Source: Trichosphaerium sp. ATCC 40318 (taxonomy: Eukaryota > Discosea > Flabellinia > Trichosidae). Taken from it: a DNA stretch of 64,000 nucleotides. Position numbers and translations under genes: made by a program. The stretch covers positions 186,001 to 250,000 of the forward strand of contig JALMLS010000100.1 of NCBI GenBank assembly GCA_038496445.1. Reading direction: 5' to 3'. Numbering within the stretch: the stretch's first letter is position 1; each line of letters begins with the position of its first letter. Below the pieces are notes generated by a model, which was not told where the DNA came from, did not search any database, and was given only the letters and a program-made list of their open reading frames with translations. Below are positions 33,932 through 45,112 of the stretch, piece by piece.

Positions 33932-34994
33932 ATGCTTGCACCTTATCTAAAGAAGCTAAACTCGCAAAAAAGAGTCATTTTGGCTTCAGGTAATGATTGT
34001 ACATGTGTAAATAATAATTAATGATATTAACAGGCTCTCCACGCAGAAAAGATATACTAGAGAAATTGGTAACTCAATTGAGCCTGTCAGAACTATATTT
34101 TACTAAAATAACCTCAAAAGGGCCTCAAATTTGAAATAGTAGTAAGCCAGTTCGATGAGCTGCTCGATAAATCAACTTTTTCTCATCCAAAAGAATACGT
34201 TCTTGAAACAGCGAAACAAAAAGCACTTGACGTCTACAACAACGACAGATCGGTACGTAGCAATAAAAATGATACATAAAACGCTAAGAGAGTACACAGA
34301 ACGCCAAAAAGAGTGATATTATCATATCTTGTGACACAATAGTTGTACTCGGTACTCAGATTATTGAGAAACCAAGAGATGTACCTCATGCAAAGGAAAT
34401 GCTTCAGTCACTTTCAAACAAAGACCATTGTGTATATTCAGGCACGTGCACTTCAGACAAAATTGATATTGTTTTCCAAACAGAATTATAAGAATAAAGA
34501 TATTAACGGGTTGTAGCAATATCAATTTTGTTGCCTGCCAAAATGGAACAAGACTCTGAAAAAGCAATAACCAGCTTCGTTAAGGAGGTACATTCGATGA
34601 AGTCTCAGCTTAAAATCTAACGGCAGGTAGACAACAGTTACATTTGATACACTTGAAGATGATGTTATTGATGCTTATATTGCTACTGGTATTCCAATGT
34701 ACGATTTCTTCAAATAGTCAACTTGATGCTAATCTGGAGAGTAGGGACAAAGCTGGAGGCTATGGTGCAAATTAGAAACGAGTGTTGTTATTTTAATATT
34801 GTTGTAGGCATTCAAGATCCATTGGCTAGTTCCTTTGTAACTGGAATTAAAGGATGTTATTATAATGTTGGTACGAAAACTAAAGAAGATGTACTATCAT
34901 TCTTATTCTTTTCTTACTAGTCGGATTTCCTGTTAACTTGTTCTGCGTAAACCTTATCAAGCTTCTAAAAGATAGTAGTATTAAACTAGATTAA
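33932..34994 (+). CDS. Maf/ASMTL-like nucleoside triphosphate pyrophosphatase
   Basis: The protein starts MLAPYLKKLNSQKRVILASGSPRRKDI at ATG 33932, and ASGSPRR is the Maf signature. FEIVVSQFDELLDKSTFSHP and YVLETAKQKALDVY follow, then IIISCDTIVVL with the catalytic Asp, and RDVPHAKEMLQSLSNKDHCVYSG, TFDTLEDDVIDAYIATGIPMDKAGGYGIQDPLASSF, a near-perfect Maf C-terminal motif. Maf enzymes hydrolyse non-canonical nucleotides such as dTTP/UTP analogues or m7GTP. Six or more introns. Length of about 210 residues matches the family. Confidence 0.9.
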
Positions 34995-35102
34995 CAAAAC
35001 ACAAGGCACGAGTTACAAAACTCAACAAAAAAATAAGTAAACACGTGGAAAATTTGAAAAGGTTTTTTGTGTAACAAATAATAAAAATTGTCGAAATGAT
35101 TC

Positions 35103-37391
35103 TTATTCAGTATCGGAATTGTACTGAGATAATCTACGTGTTATCTCTGTCCTTAAAGTCTGTAAATACAATCCAACACATCTAGCAGTATTCTCTAGTA
35201 CATCCATAGACATGGCACCTGTAGGCATGGCATCAAACATGTCTTGTATTTGAATATCAAAACTTTGTTCGTTAGGTTCAATATGATGTGCACCAAAAGA
35301 AAAGCTTGTATCAAGTCTGAACCCAGAATTTGTCAAACCATCTCTTTCATCCTCAGAATCCTGTAGGCTCCTTCGGCTTTCTGTACTAGCAGCATTTGAC
35401 CTACCAACAACTCCAGGCATACCAGGACAAGTATACTTAACACCTCCAGCATCAGAATCAATGATTAGCATCCCAGGATTTGTGATTGGGATTACATTAC
35501 GAGGCCAATCAATGGGTACTTTTAAAACACGTGTTTCTGTTAGTGATGACTGGGAAGGTTGTTGAAGATCTTCTGGTACTGCTTCTTCCATTTGTTGGTC
35601 AACGTCTTCTATTTCTTGAATAACATCTTTTAGTTCTTGTTTTATTTTTACCGCTCTTTTAGTTTCCCAAGAGTTTATTTCGTCTTGTCTTCTCTTCTGG
35701 TATGGTAATATAATTGTATCACCCATTTTAATATCCTTACTTGCAAATATTAAATTACGAATTTGTGAGCAACAGTAGAACGTCATCACAGCTATTTTAA
35801 AAAAAAAGGTTGATTAGCAATCACGAGAACATTAAAAGAAGAAAAAAAAGTTTACCGGGTTTTTTAACGTACAACAATTAGCAGTGTTAGGGTCCATATT
35901 CTCAGAGACGCTACAACCTCGTGTTAAAGGTATGTTTGAATAAAAACGTGGAGCTACCTTTTTATAAATTGTGTTTCATTACCTCCATCAGATGCGTCTA
36001 TCACCAACTCGGGTAAATCTGAATAGTTCGGTGAGCAAGTAAGAACTTGTACACGAGATATCTAAAGTATATGTGTACATACTAGAGAACTCTGGCGGTA
36101 GAATGATATCAGTGGTGTAATAATAAGTAGCACAATCGCCAATATACCGTACAGTGCCAGTGTATTCACCTTGATCAACTCTTAGTATAAAACAAACTTT
36201 TGTTTGACAGGTCAATTTTCGCACCAATGAGGTTTCCAGCTTGAATATCAATACCAGCAATAACTTCATATTGATCTAACCTACCTATAAATTTTGTGTT
36301 ACTAAAGCGGTATCATATCAATAAGATAGTACCAACTTCTTCTCTGACACTTTTATTCCAAGCCCAATTTCGTCTATTAAAAAAAATAAGTAATTTCCAA
36401 ACAAATGATGGGTAGTACTGCTTCATCTTTCTTATCTTTAGCCTTGGTTCAAGATCAACTTTAAAAAAACTTGCTAAACAATACTATGAGCAAAGGCTAA
36501 CGCTAAGAAAAATAAAAACTGCTTACCAGCAATGTCTTGCCATACATGTGTGTTACTCTGAAGTAATTCAGAATCCTTGTCGGTCAAGCTATACCACTGT
36601 GTCTTATGTACATAGCGCATACCGCTAGGAAATCCAACGGCTTGCTTTTTTACTACACGTGACACATTAGTTTCAGGCACTAGTAGTAACTCTGAGCAAC
36701 TACGTACTATTTACGGCTTCTGGTATATGCTCTGAACAGAAAAATTGGCAAGTGCCAACAGAGTTTCCTAATTGTACACTTGTCAGTACTATTATCCATT
36801 GTCATTTCATGTAATATGTGTCACCTATGACTTCACCACCGTGGTGCCTTGAGCAAACGAAATGATAGACCTTATTACAACCTAAAGAATGTCAACAAAT
36901 ATTTGATCAAAATCTTTTCAAAAAGAAAAAAACGCGGAATATTTCCGGAGCTGTAAGCTTGTTTGAAAACGTACCAGGTACTTGACACTCTAAAGATGCA
37001 TGCTTTGTATGACAGTAAGAGCACAACTAAGTTACAAGCGTTAAATGTCAGTTGTAGGAGATTAAATTGTACATTATTTTCTTTGCAGTAACGTAGAATA
37101 ACGTCTTGATCAGGTTCTTCTGCGTACCGGCGTGTTGACCAGTTTAAGCAATTTCTATGTACATAAACCTTATTAAGAAGTTAGTTGGTTATTCATAAGC
37201 GTTTTATGTCACCTGACGTGTGCCTGCGAAGTCTGTCACTTCTACTGGGAATAATCGCTTGGCATTTGAGCCAACTACAATTGTTTAAGCGTATTTTACA
37301 ATATTAGCGATTAAAGAGTACGTGATGATCTAGCAAACTGGGAATGCTGGCAAAAGGCACAACCGTGGCCTTGTCCCTGAACAATAGCCAT
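35103..37391 (-). CDS. Extended-PHD plus SET-domain protein (SET3-like)
   Basis: ATG 37391 opens MAIVQGQGHGCAFCQHSQ, the first zinc ligands of an extended PHD finger. Exons continue VHRNCLNWS, LCSYCHTKHASLECQVPGC and NKVYHFVCSRHHGG (36830-37110). The C-terminal half carries a divergent SET domain: VIAGIDIQAGNLIGAKIDL, ELVIDASDGGNET, NMDPNTANCCTLKN and IRNLIFASKDIKMGDTIILPY (35690-36260). The usual catalytic NHSC is replaced by NMDP, so methyltransferase activity is doubtful, as in yeast Set3-type proteins. The last exon (35103-35789) is a disordered acidic/Ser-rich tail with a coiled coil. It is probably a chromatin reader or scaffold. Confidence 0.68.
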
Positions 37392-37586
37392 TATGTCGTC
37401 TTATGGAGATGTTGTAGTATGGCTTGAAGCCATTGGCTTTTTGACAACAAACAAGGCGCCAAAGGAGAACAAAATGCAGCCTCACTAAACAAATGAGACT
37501 TAATTGCGCAATAAAATCGTACAAACCATTACGTAAGCTTACCGTAACTTCGGGTGTTCATTCTTATATCGTTTAGTGGCTATCAA

Positions 37587-38133
37587 ATGTCATTGAGACT
37601 ATTTACCTCCAAGTCCTTTTTACGAACTCAGACCAAAGCCTGTACGCGCACAAATTCGCATGTGGAGCCAACCAGAGGTGCGTTATTAACATTTACAAAT
37701 AAAACATAGCAATTCACACCAATTTTTAGCTAGACGCACTTTTCGTCGCTCACTGTGTACTGCGGTACCAGAAAAAACAGCATTAGAAAAAAGAATAAAA
37801 ATGTTGCAATGGAGAACAACTGAAAGAGGCATGAAAGAAACAGAAGTACTTATGAGGTACCACATGCGTAATAAACAGCAAGACAATAACAAAATGGTGT
37901 TTTCTAGAGGATTCTGTCATAATAAACTGCCACATCTAAATGACGCTCAATTGGACGAATATAACGATATTGTAGAAGAAATTGACACTGATTTGGTAAA
38001 GTACCTAACAGACAAAGAGCCAGTCCCTGATCACATTAATAATTCAGTATGGAAGCTCCTAAGAGATTACATGGCCAAAGTACGCTTTTACAGCCTAACT
38101 CAACAAAGAACCCTTCACAAGCCTTACTTCTAA
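37587..38133 (+). CDS. SDHAF2: Succinate dehydrogenase assembly factor 2 (SDH5)
   Basis: Two exons join in phase. MSLRLFTSKSFLRTQTKACTR from ATG 37587 is an Arg/Ser-rich mitochondrial presequence. The second exon reads EKRIKMLQWRTTERGMKETE, LPHLNDAQLDEYNDIVEEID and TDLVKYLTDKEPVP, which follow the SDHAF2/SdhE fold (RxxRGMxExD motif). The protein promotes covalent FAD attachment to the SDHA subunit of complex II. The C-terminal tail after VWKLLRDYMAKV is longer than usual and may run into a missed intron. Confidence 0.87.
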
Positions 38134-38272
38134 CCACTTGCATTTAGCACCCACCACATGAAGACGAACAACTTAATTAAACAGCAGTATATTATGTAGA
38201 GTACCAGCAACAAAAGAAGAAATGTCATTTTTTATTATTATCTAAGTGCTTCTTGTCAATCTTTTTGTCACT

Positions 38273-39069
38273 TCACTCTATCGAGTTTCGTGCGTTCTCT
38301 TTTTTAATTTTTCTAAACGATAATGGGGATTTGTTACGAGAGCTTCTCAATGTAGATGCCTTTCTTGTTCTCATTGGGGATTTACTACGTGACAGACGCC
38401 GTTGTTTTGTTTGTGCTCTTCTTGTCATTCTTGATATTCTACTCCTTCGAAGTTCTGCTTTCTTTTGACTCTTGTTGTCTCCTCCATCTTGTACTACTGA
38501 ATCTCTTAAAGCAAGGAATTTACCAGTAGGCTCTTTATGCTTCTTCGAAGGGTCTAGAGAAAAAAAACGTGATCAGCACGTGAGAATTCGATAAAACATG
38601 AAGCATTTTCCGATTCTTAACGCACTAGAAACTGTTTTCGCCGGTTTCCAACCACTTGAGCTTGATTGCTTTCCCTTCTGTGGATTACCTAGAATATCAG
38701 TTCGAGAACGCCCAGATTTGCGCCTAGTCCTTGTAGAAGGCTTTGGAGGTGATGTAGCTGAGCGCGATCTTCTCGCACGTGACCACTAGGTGCTAGTTTA
38801 GACATTTCGTTTATTTAATGTCAATTTGTACTTTATTCCCATTCACTTGCATATCAACGCACCTATCTAACGCAGCGAAGGCTTGTCTATAAAACTCTTA
38901 CTAATTGTAGTTTATTTTCATCACGTTATACTCACCTAAGCTCTTTATGTACATCATCGTCTAGTCTGAATATATCAGTCTTTTCTGTGTTTGTTTTCAT
39001 GTTCCTTTTCTTCAAGAAGTCGTAATTATCAGTATGACCGTCTACTGTCTCTGCTTTCCTCCATCGCAT
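38273..39069 (-). CDS. Basic Ser/Arg-rich protein, unrecognised
   Basis: Four or five exons join in phase. MRWRKAETVDGHTDNYDFLK from ATG 39069 leads to DIFRLDDDVHKELRQAFAAL, then WSRARRSRSATSPPKPSTRT and a Lys/Arg/Ser-rich remainder (DPSKKHKEPTGKFLALRDSV, AELRRSRISRMTRRAQTKQR) ending at TGA 38273-38275. About 195 residues. The strong positive charge and SP/RS pairs suggest a nuclear or nucleic-acid-associated protein. No domain recognised. Confidence 0.55.
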
Positions 39070-39730
39070 CCCTTTTACTGACTAGTTTACTATAATTAGT
39101 TAAGTAGGACCATACAATAATTAGTTGAGACTTCAACAAGTCACCTCTAGTCAACATGAAATGTAATCATGCTATCACAGTGTGATGAGTAGCATACTAC
39201 TTCTATCTTTACTCGTCTATGAAGGTGTTGTGTGTCAAGAAATTTTTGCAATTAAGGGGGCAATGGCCTACTGTTGAGGCATTATTGTAACAGTAATTAG
39301 GTCAAATAGCCTTCACTGATTAGGATCTATGGTCGTTTGCGTTTAAATTACAGTTAACAGAATGGTAATTCAATTTTCTAAAACACATGACTGTAAAAGT
39401 ATGCTGCCAATGGTCTAAAATCAGGAATAAGTTCATGTGTGTAGTCCAACTAGTAAAATTAGAGGACTGTGCCCCTTAAGTGATAGTAACTTATATTGGC
39501 CCAATAGGATACGACTTTGCACAGGCAACGCACTTCCAACTAGTACGCTATTAAGCACACATACTTAACACGTTAGTGCACCCCTTCGTGCACCTCTTAA
39601 ATCATTAATTTTTTTAAAGGCACGTGTGTATTCATTCTATAGTACAAGTTTTTTTTCTTCTCTTTGTGTTTCTTTTGGTTTTTCATTATTAAAACAAATT
39701 AATGGCTGTTGGCCAACCAACAACTCGTAT
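39070..39730. other. Intergenic region, no gene recognised
   Basis: About 660 bases between two minus-strand genes. It likely contains the upstream region of the basic protein gene and the 3' end of HAUS6. One CACGTG occurs at about 39622. No coding frame or RNA structure identified. Confidence 0.35.
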
Positions 39731-42700
39731 TCATGAAAAGAGATCATCTTCACCATCCTGTACATCAACAGAGAAATCAAATGATTTCTTAATCATATCG
39801 AATGTAGGACTCTTAGTGACAACAAGATCACTTGGAGAGGATGAAATATCATGCTCAGGAGTATCAGAAACAAGTTGTTGCATAAATTGAGAAGCTTCTT
39901 TTGAAAAGGACTTTGTCCAGTCTTCGCCTTGTTGAACATTTGGCGGTTGATTTTCTTGATCTGCAAATCTACCCGTATCATTTTCATCAGGAAGTGACAG
40001 AGTATCACAATCATCAGGTAATCCAATATCATTCACGCCACGCAAATCAATATCATCAAAAAGGTCTGGCGTCTTATTAACCGAACTAGAGGAACAGAAT
40101 GTCAGTATGAATCAGTTAAACACTTTTAAATTTTAAAAAAATCTAAAGCAAATGAGGTGCCAAAGGTTGCGTACCAGTCTGATAAAAAGCCAGTGCTCAA
40201 AGGACTAAGATCAGCTGTGGTCAAATCCATGAAACTTTGATCTAAAACGTCCTCATCTTCATCAGTACCAATACCATCAATAATATCACTCTGCGAATCC
40301 TCAGCAACCGAATCAGGTGTAAAACATGGTTTAGGAACTGAAGCTGAAGGTACAACCAAGTTTTCAGGTGTCACTTGACCAACTGGCGTCACCGGTCCAC
40401 TGACAGGTGTAGCATAACCATTCATATCATCGGGAGCCGTTGGCGTAACTGGTGTAGCTGGTGTCTCAGAAATTGATGAAACACTTTGCACAGGTGTTTG
40501 ATGGTCGAGTTTTGTATCTGGCGCAGCAGGTGATGTTGTGGCTGAACCAAAGACAGGTAGTTCTGCCAGATCAAAGGCAACATCAAAAGCAGTTGGTGGC
40601 ACAGGTACAGGCGCTCGGTCAGGCGCCACACTTGATTGAACAGGTTGTGGTAACCTACCCATGGCACGTGTTTTAGCCTTCACACTTGGCTTAGAATCCT
40701 TTGAAGATCGTTTAATGTCTTGAATGTAAGATTGCTCCTCTTCTTCCTCTTCATCAGAATCACTATCAACTTCTCGTGCCTGAGGAGTACGGAAAGAGGA
40801 TTCAGGAGTATCAGGAACACTTTCAGGAGTCATAGGTGTAGTACTAACACTCCTAATAAGAATATGAGAAACAACAACAACAAAAAGCAATAAACTTACG
40901 CTGGAGAGCAGGGTAGAGGTGATATCTCAGGTAAAGGAGGAGCCGTCTTCCCTACGGGTGTAGTAAACGATGGAGAGCCACTAAAGATACGAGTTAATAA
41001 AGTTAACTAGTAAGCAAGTGAAGTACCTAAGTACTGGAGACTGCATTTGATATGTTGGTGTTGGAGAAGGTAATGCAGGGCTTTTGAGAGTAGATTGTGG
41101 TTTAGGTAATGAAGCTGGTTCTGGAGTAAACTTAGGGCTCTCGTAAGAATCTACCTCAGCATGGCGGGTAGGTGTCTTTGGAGATAAACTACCATCCATA
41201 TAACTAATCATTGTAAGGAACAAGTGTAAAAACTGAAAATCGATTTCTAGGTCTACCTCAAGCTTGCAAAATCCAATGGACGCATAGGAGAATCAGCATC
41301 ACTATCTGAACCATCCAAATCAAGATTAAGACTTCCTAATGGTGACAAGGCAGACATTTCTATTTCAAAAAAAAGTTTTAGCTTCATTTGTTTCGAAGTA
41401 AGTCTTCATGTCATTCACTCTAATACATACCATCACTATCAATATGTAGATCAAAATCAGCTGTAGATCTAGTGAAAACCGGAGATAACTCAAAGTTACT
41501 CTTATCAACAAGCATCAAAGACTTTCGCACGCGGTTTTTCCTGCGTTCTAAAAGGGAAAAAAAATCAGCTAAGTAAGAATCTAAAGAGACAACGCACTTT
41601 TTGTTACTGTTGTAGGCAACGGTTTAGTAAAACCTGAGCGACCTAACTTGTTAGGCTTTGTAGTTCTCACAGTTCTCTCTGACGTCAATACTTTGCTTCT
41701 ATTGGCATCAAAAACCCTCTACATTACATATGTTAGCAGTCTGAAGTACAAAAATAAGACTCTTATCTTACCTTAACTTCAGCGTCAGTCACTGCGTATT
41801 GGTCAGGTAATGGTTGGAATAGATCCATATAAGCCTCTGTTTCTTTTTCGTTAGGAGATAGCCTTAGAGCTTGCACCTTGGGCATAGATGGAGGAGCCAT
41901 AAGTTGCTGTATAGCAACTCTATCGTAGAGTACAAGTTAGTACAAGGCGCTCAATAGAACAACAAACGTACGGAGGCTCGTATGCTTGATTTGAAGTGAC
42001 CATACTCTTTTGGACCAATTGTTGCTGTAACGTCCTATTAACAAAGGAGTAAGCGAGTGTTGTAGAGAATCTCAAAAAAGAAAAAAAAAAGCAGACAAAA
42101 AAAAGACATAAGACGCACTTTATTTTGCGTTCTAAGAGCGGAACAGACGCCAGCAAGTTATTGTTCAAATTTGCCATCGTCGATGCGTTCTTTGCATGTT
42201 GTGTTGTTGCGTTATCTAAAGAAAAAAATAAGTTTTTTGGTTTTTCTCCAAATGTTGTTTGTGTGAGGAATAGATTGTTTCTTACCTAGTTCTTTATTCA
42301 CTTTTACAAGATCCTCGCTTGTGGTTGTATTCGAGAGACACTTATTCAACGTATTGATAGTTTCCAACCACTTTTGAGTCAATTTCAAGACATCCAACTT
42401 GTTGTCTACATAAATACCACTGTAGTTCTGTTCGAGCTGTTTATCACTATCTAGGTCTCGCGCATCTATTGTAGGAGTGCCTGAACCAGAAATGATGTCT
42501 GGCACGTTTGCTATAAGCGAAAATCGTTAAAATTGTTTTAATAACATAAATATTTACCTTCTGAAGTGTCAGTACTCAAATGCTCGGCGAGATGCGCCCA
42601 CAACTCCTCAAGGCGAGCTTTCGTTTGATTATCTTCTGCACTCACTTCTGATGTATTTTTCATGAGCTTAGACTCCCTCTCAAATACTTGCCTGGCAGCA

Positions 42701-43527
42701 GAAAGTTGCGCCTACGTAAAAGTGTCACAACCAATAGAACAAGATTGTTTACTGCACCATTTGGGATTTGAGAGATACGTATTCTTCCTGTAAGTGTGTA
42801 GCAAATGTGCGCCATTTATTACGTTCTTCTAAAACACCGTTTGCGTGCTCACGAAAGAGCTGTGCTTGTACCATAATTTGTAACTAATAAAAGTGTCAAA
42901 TATTGATCATTTTGAAAAAAAACATTTTAATGATAGCCAGATAGAAACACACCTCCGTTGCTTTTTCAATTGCGTCCAAGTCAGCTTCGTTGTCTCTTAC
43001 AGAGGGTATCTGAGGACATTTCTTTCCGAGTCTATCCTTAACCACGTGGGTAGAAAATCGCCAAAGTAAGTTGTAGATCCTGTGTGCTGTTAGCTAAGTT
43101 TTATGGATACTGTCTTATTGTACCGATGGCCTTGGCAAGAGTGTAGATACGACAAATACACCGTTTTGGGAGGAAGGCACCCTTTTTTTCCAAGTCCATC
43201 AGCAGACTGTGCGCATTGGAACGAAATTCGCGTAAAGAAGCCCCACGTATCTCAACTGGCCAACAAAACTCAAACAACTAAAAAAGTTTAACGTTTTCAC
43301 ACGGAAAGCGCGTAAAATACCTCCTTAGCCTTTCTCGGCCACAATTTTGTAAACAAGAAATGCAATACAGCTACAGCGCCGAGTACGTTCGCTAAATCGA
43401 ACATATTTCTTTTTATAACCACGCCATTGTACTTTTGAGCGGCGACATTGTTGTCCAGGCCCAAGAGCAATAAATTATTGTACAAAGCATCTTTTATTGT
43501 ATAATCTTCACCTGTACTACGTTCCAT
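39731..43527 (-). CDS. HAUS6: Augmin complex subunit HAUS6
   Basis: ATG 43527 opens MERSTGEDYTIKDALYNNLL, then NMFDLANVLGAVAVLHFLFT, LWPRKAKE joined to LFEFCWPVEIRGASLREFRS and IYNLLWRFSTHVVKDRL. This is the HAUS6/FAM29A calponin-homology-like N-terminus (the FxFCWP motif is diagnostic). Coiled coils follow (MVQAQLFREHANGVLEERNK, RQVFERESKLMKN, DVLKLTQKWLETINTLNKCL). The C-terminal half (39731-41900) is disordered and rich in SP/TP sites. Augmin nucleates branched spindle microtubules by recruiting gamma-tubulin, and in animals the HAUS6 tail does this through phosphorylated sites. About fifteen introns. Confidence 0.85.
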
Positions 43528-43647
43528 ACCATCACACTTCCCGCCTTTTTTTGTAAAATGGCAAGGTGTCAGAATTTTTTGGCTAAGGCAGCATGTCGTG
43601 ACGTTATTAAGTTTGTCCTTTCATAAAATTATTTGCTGACTGTAACC

Positions 43648-44896
43648 ATGTCTGAAGCTAAACCCCTTATCGAAGAACCTAACGAAGAAACGGATCAAGT
43701 AGTAGATCCAGTCTCTGTCTCCGCAGGTGCGTTAAATACTGAATTTCAGTTTTTACCTAAACAAAAAAAACCGCATTGTCTCATAGTACTCTTCCAGAAA
43801 AGCAAGAAGACGTATCTGACGACGAAGCAGAGAGCCGCACCGAAGCAGATGACGGCTCAAAAGCAACTGGAGAATCCCTTTTTGCGCCTCTTGTATCGGC
43901 AGTAAAACGCCACCCAGCTTACGAGTCGAGTGCGTGATTTATTTCTGTTATTCCTTTAGTATTAGGCTGATTTGCCGCTGATCACTTTTTGTAGCTCTAA
44001 AAGTGCTCTACTGGGAAGACACCGTAAAGTCCGGTCTTATTTTCGGTATTGGAAACTTTTTCTTCTTTTTGATCACCTATGGCGAGTACACGATTGTAAC
44101 TTTGGTATCCTACCTTCTATTGGCCCTACTATTGGTATGTTTCGGCTACTCCAAGTTTGTAACCTTCCGTGGCGGACAGAATCCATTCGCGTACGTTTTT
44201 TTTTTGAAAACTTGAAACTACAACAAACTCCAACTCTCCGTTTGAACCCTTGGAGTCCTCTATTCTAGTAAAACAACGCAGAAAGCGTTTTTTTTTGCGT
44301 AACTAACTGTTCTCATAGCGAACGTCTAAAGAATATCGACTTTTCAATCAGCAGAGAAACACTTACTGAACACGTTGAATGCGTATATGCAGCATGGGAA
44401 GCACTACGCGCTATCTCAAGAAAGATCTTCTACTGCTCAGACCTTGCATTAACAGGAAAGGTAAGCGCATACGCGTCAAAAAGATCAGAACGGAGAATTC
44501 TTTTATTTTATTTTTTTTTGTATCTTGTTTTGACGTTTTTTGTTAATAGGCTGCTGCCAGCTTCTGGGTCATGTCTGTAATTGGTAACTGGTTCTCTGGC
44601 GTCATCTTGTTGTACAGCTGTGCGTACACGTGCAATTTTCCTTTTCACTGATTTATTATAAGGTTTCTTGGTTTTCTTCATCTGGCCTCGTGTCTACCAA
44701 GAGAAAAAGGCTGAAATTGATGCCGCTGCACAAAAGGTAAGGCTATGAACTTGTATATTGTTTATTGCGCCAGTTTTTGTCAAATCGGTTGTACTTATTC
44801 TAATAGGTTATGGCTGTTGTAAAAACACAACTCGCTGTTGTCTTGGAGAAATTGCCAATGGATAAAATCCTTGGTAAAAAGAAGAAAAAGGAGTAA
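43648..44896 (+). CDS. Reticulon-family ER membrane-shaping protein
   Basis: ATG 43648 gives MSEAKPLIEEPNEETDQVVD, and later exons form the reticulon homology domain. The first hydrophobic hairpin is LKVLYWEDTVKSGLIFGIGN with FFFFLITYGEYTIVTLVSYL, then a 66-residue-type loop (ERLKNIDFSISRETLTEHVE), and a second hairpin WVMSVIGNWFSGVILLYSCF with LVFFIWPRVYQ. It ends KILGKKKKKE, a possible ER-retrieval lysine tail. Reticulons bend and stabilise tubular ER. High confidence from the WEDTxxSGxxFG motif. Confidence 0.9.
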
Positions 44897-45112
44897 ACGT
44901 TACTCAGGAACTCTTTTGTATATCCGTCATTTGTGTGTCAAATACTCATTAAAAATTTGACCTACACCTTCTTGTGTTCAAATTTTTGTTTATTTTAGTG
45001 AGATTTTTGATAAAATTGCTTCACGTGAGGGGTTTTTTTTATAATACAATTGTAATGCTTTTTTTTTAGCGATTGGTAGTGATTTTAATTTTCTTTTATG
45101 ACGTAAAGTGAC

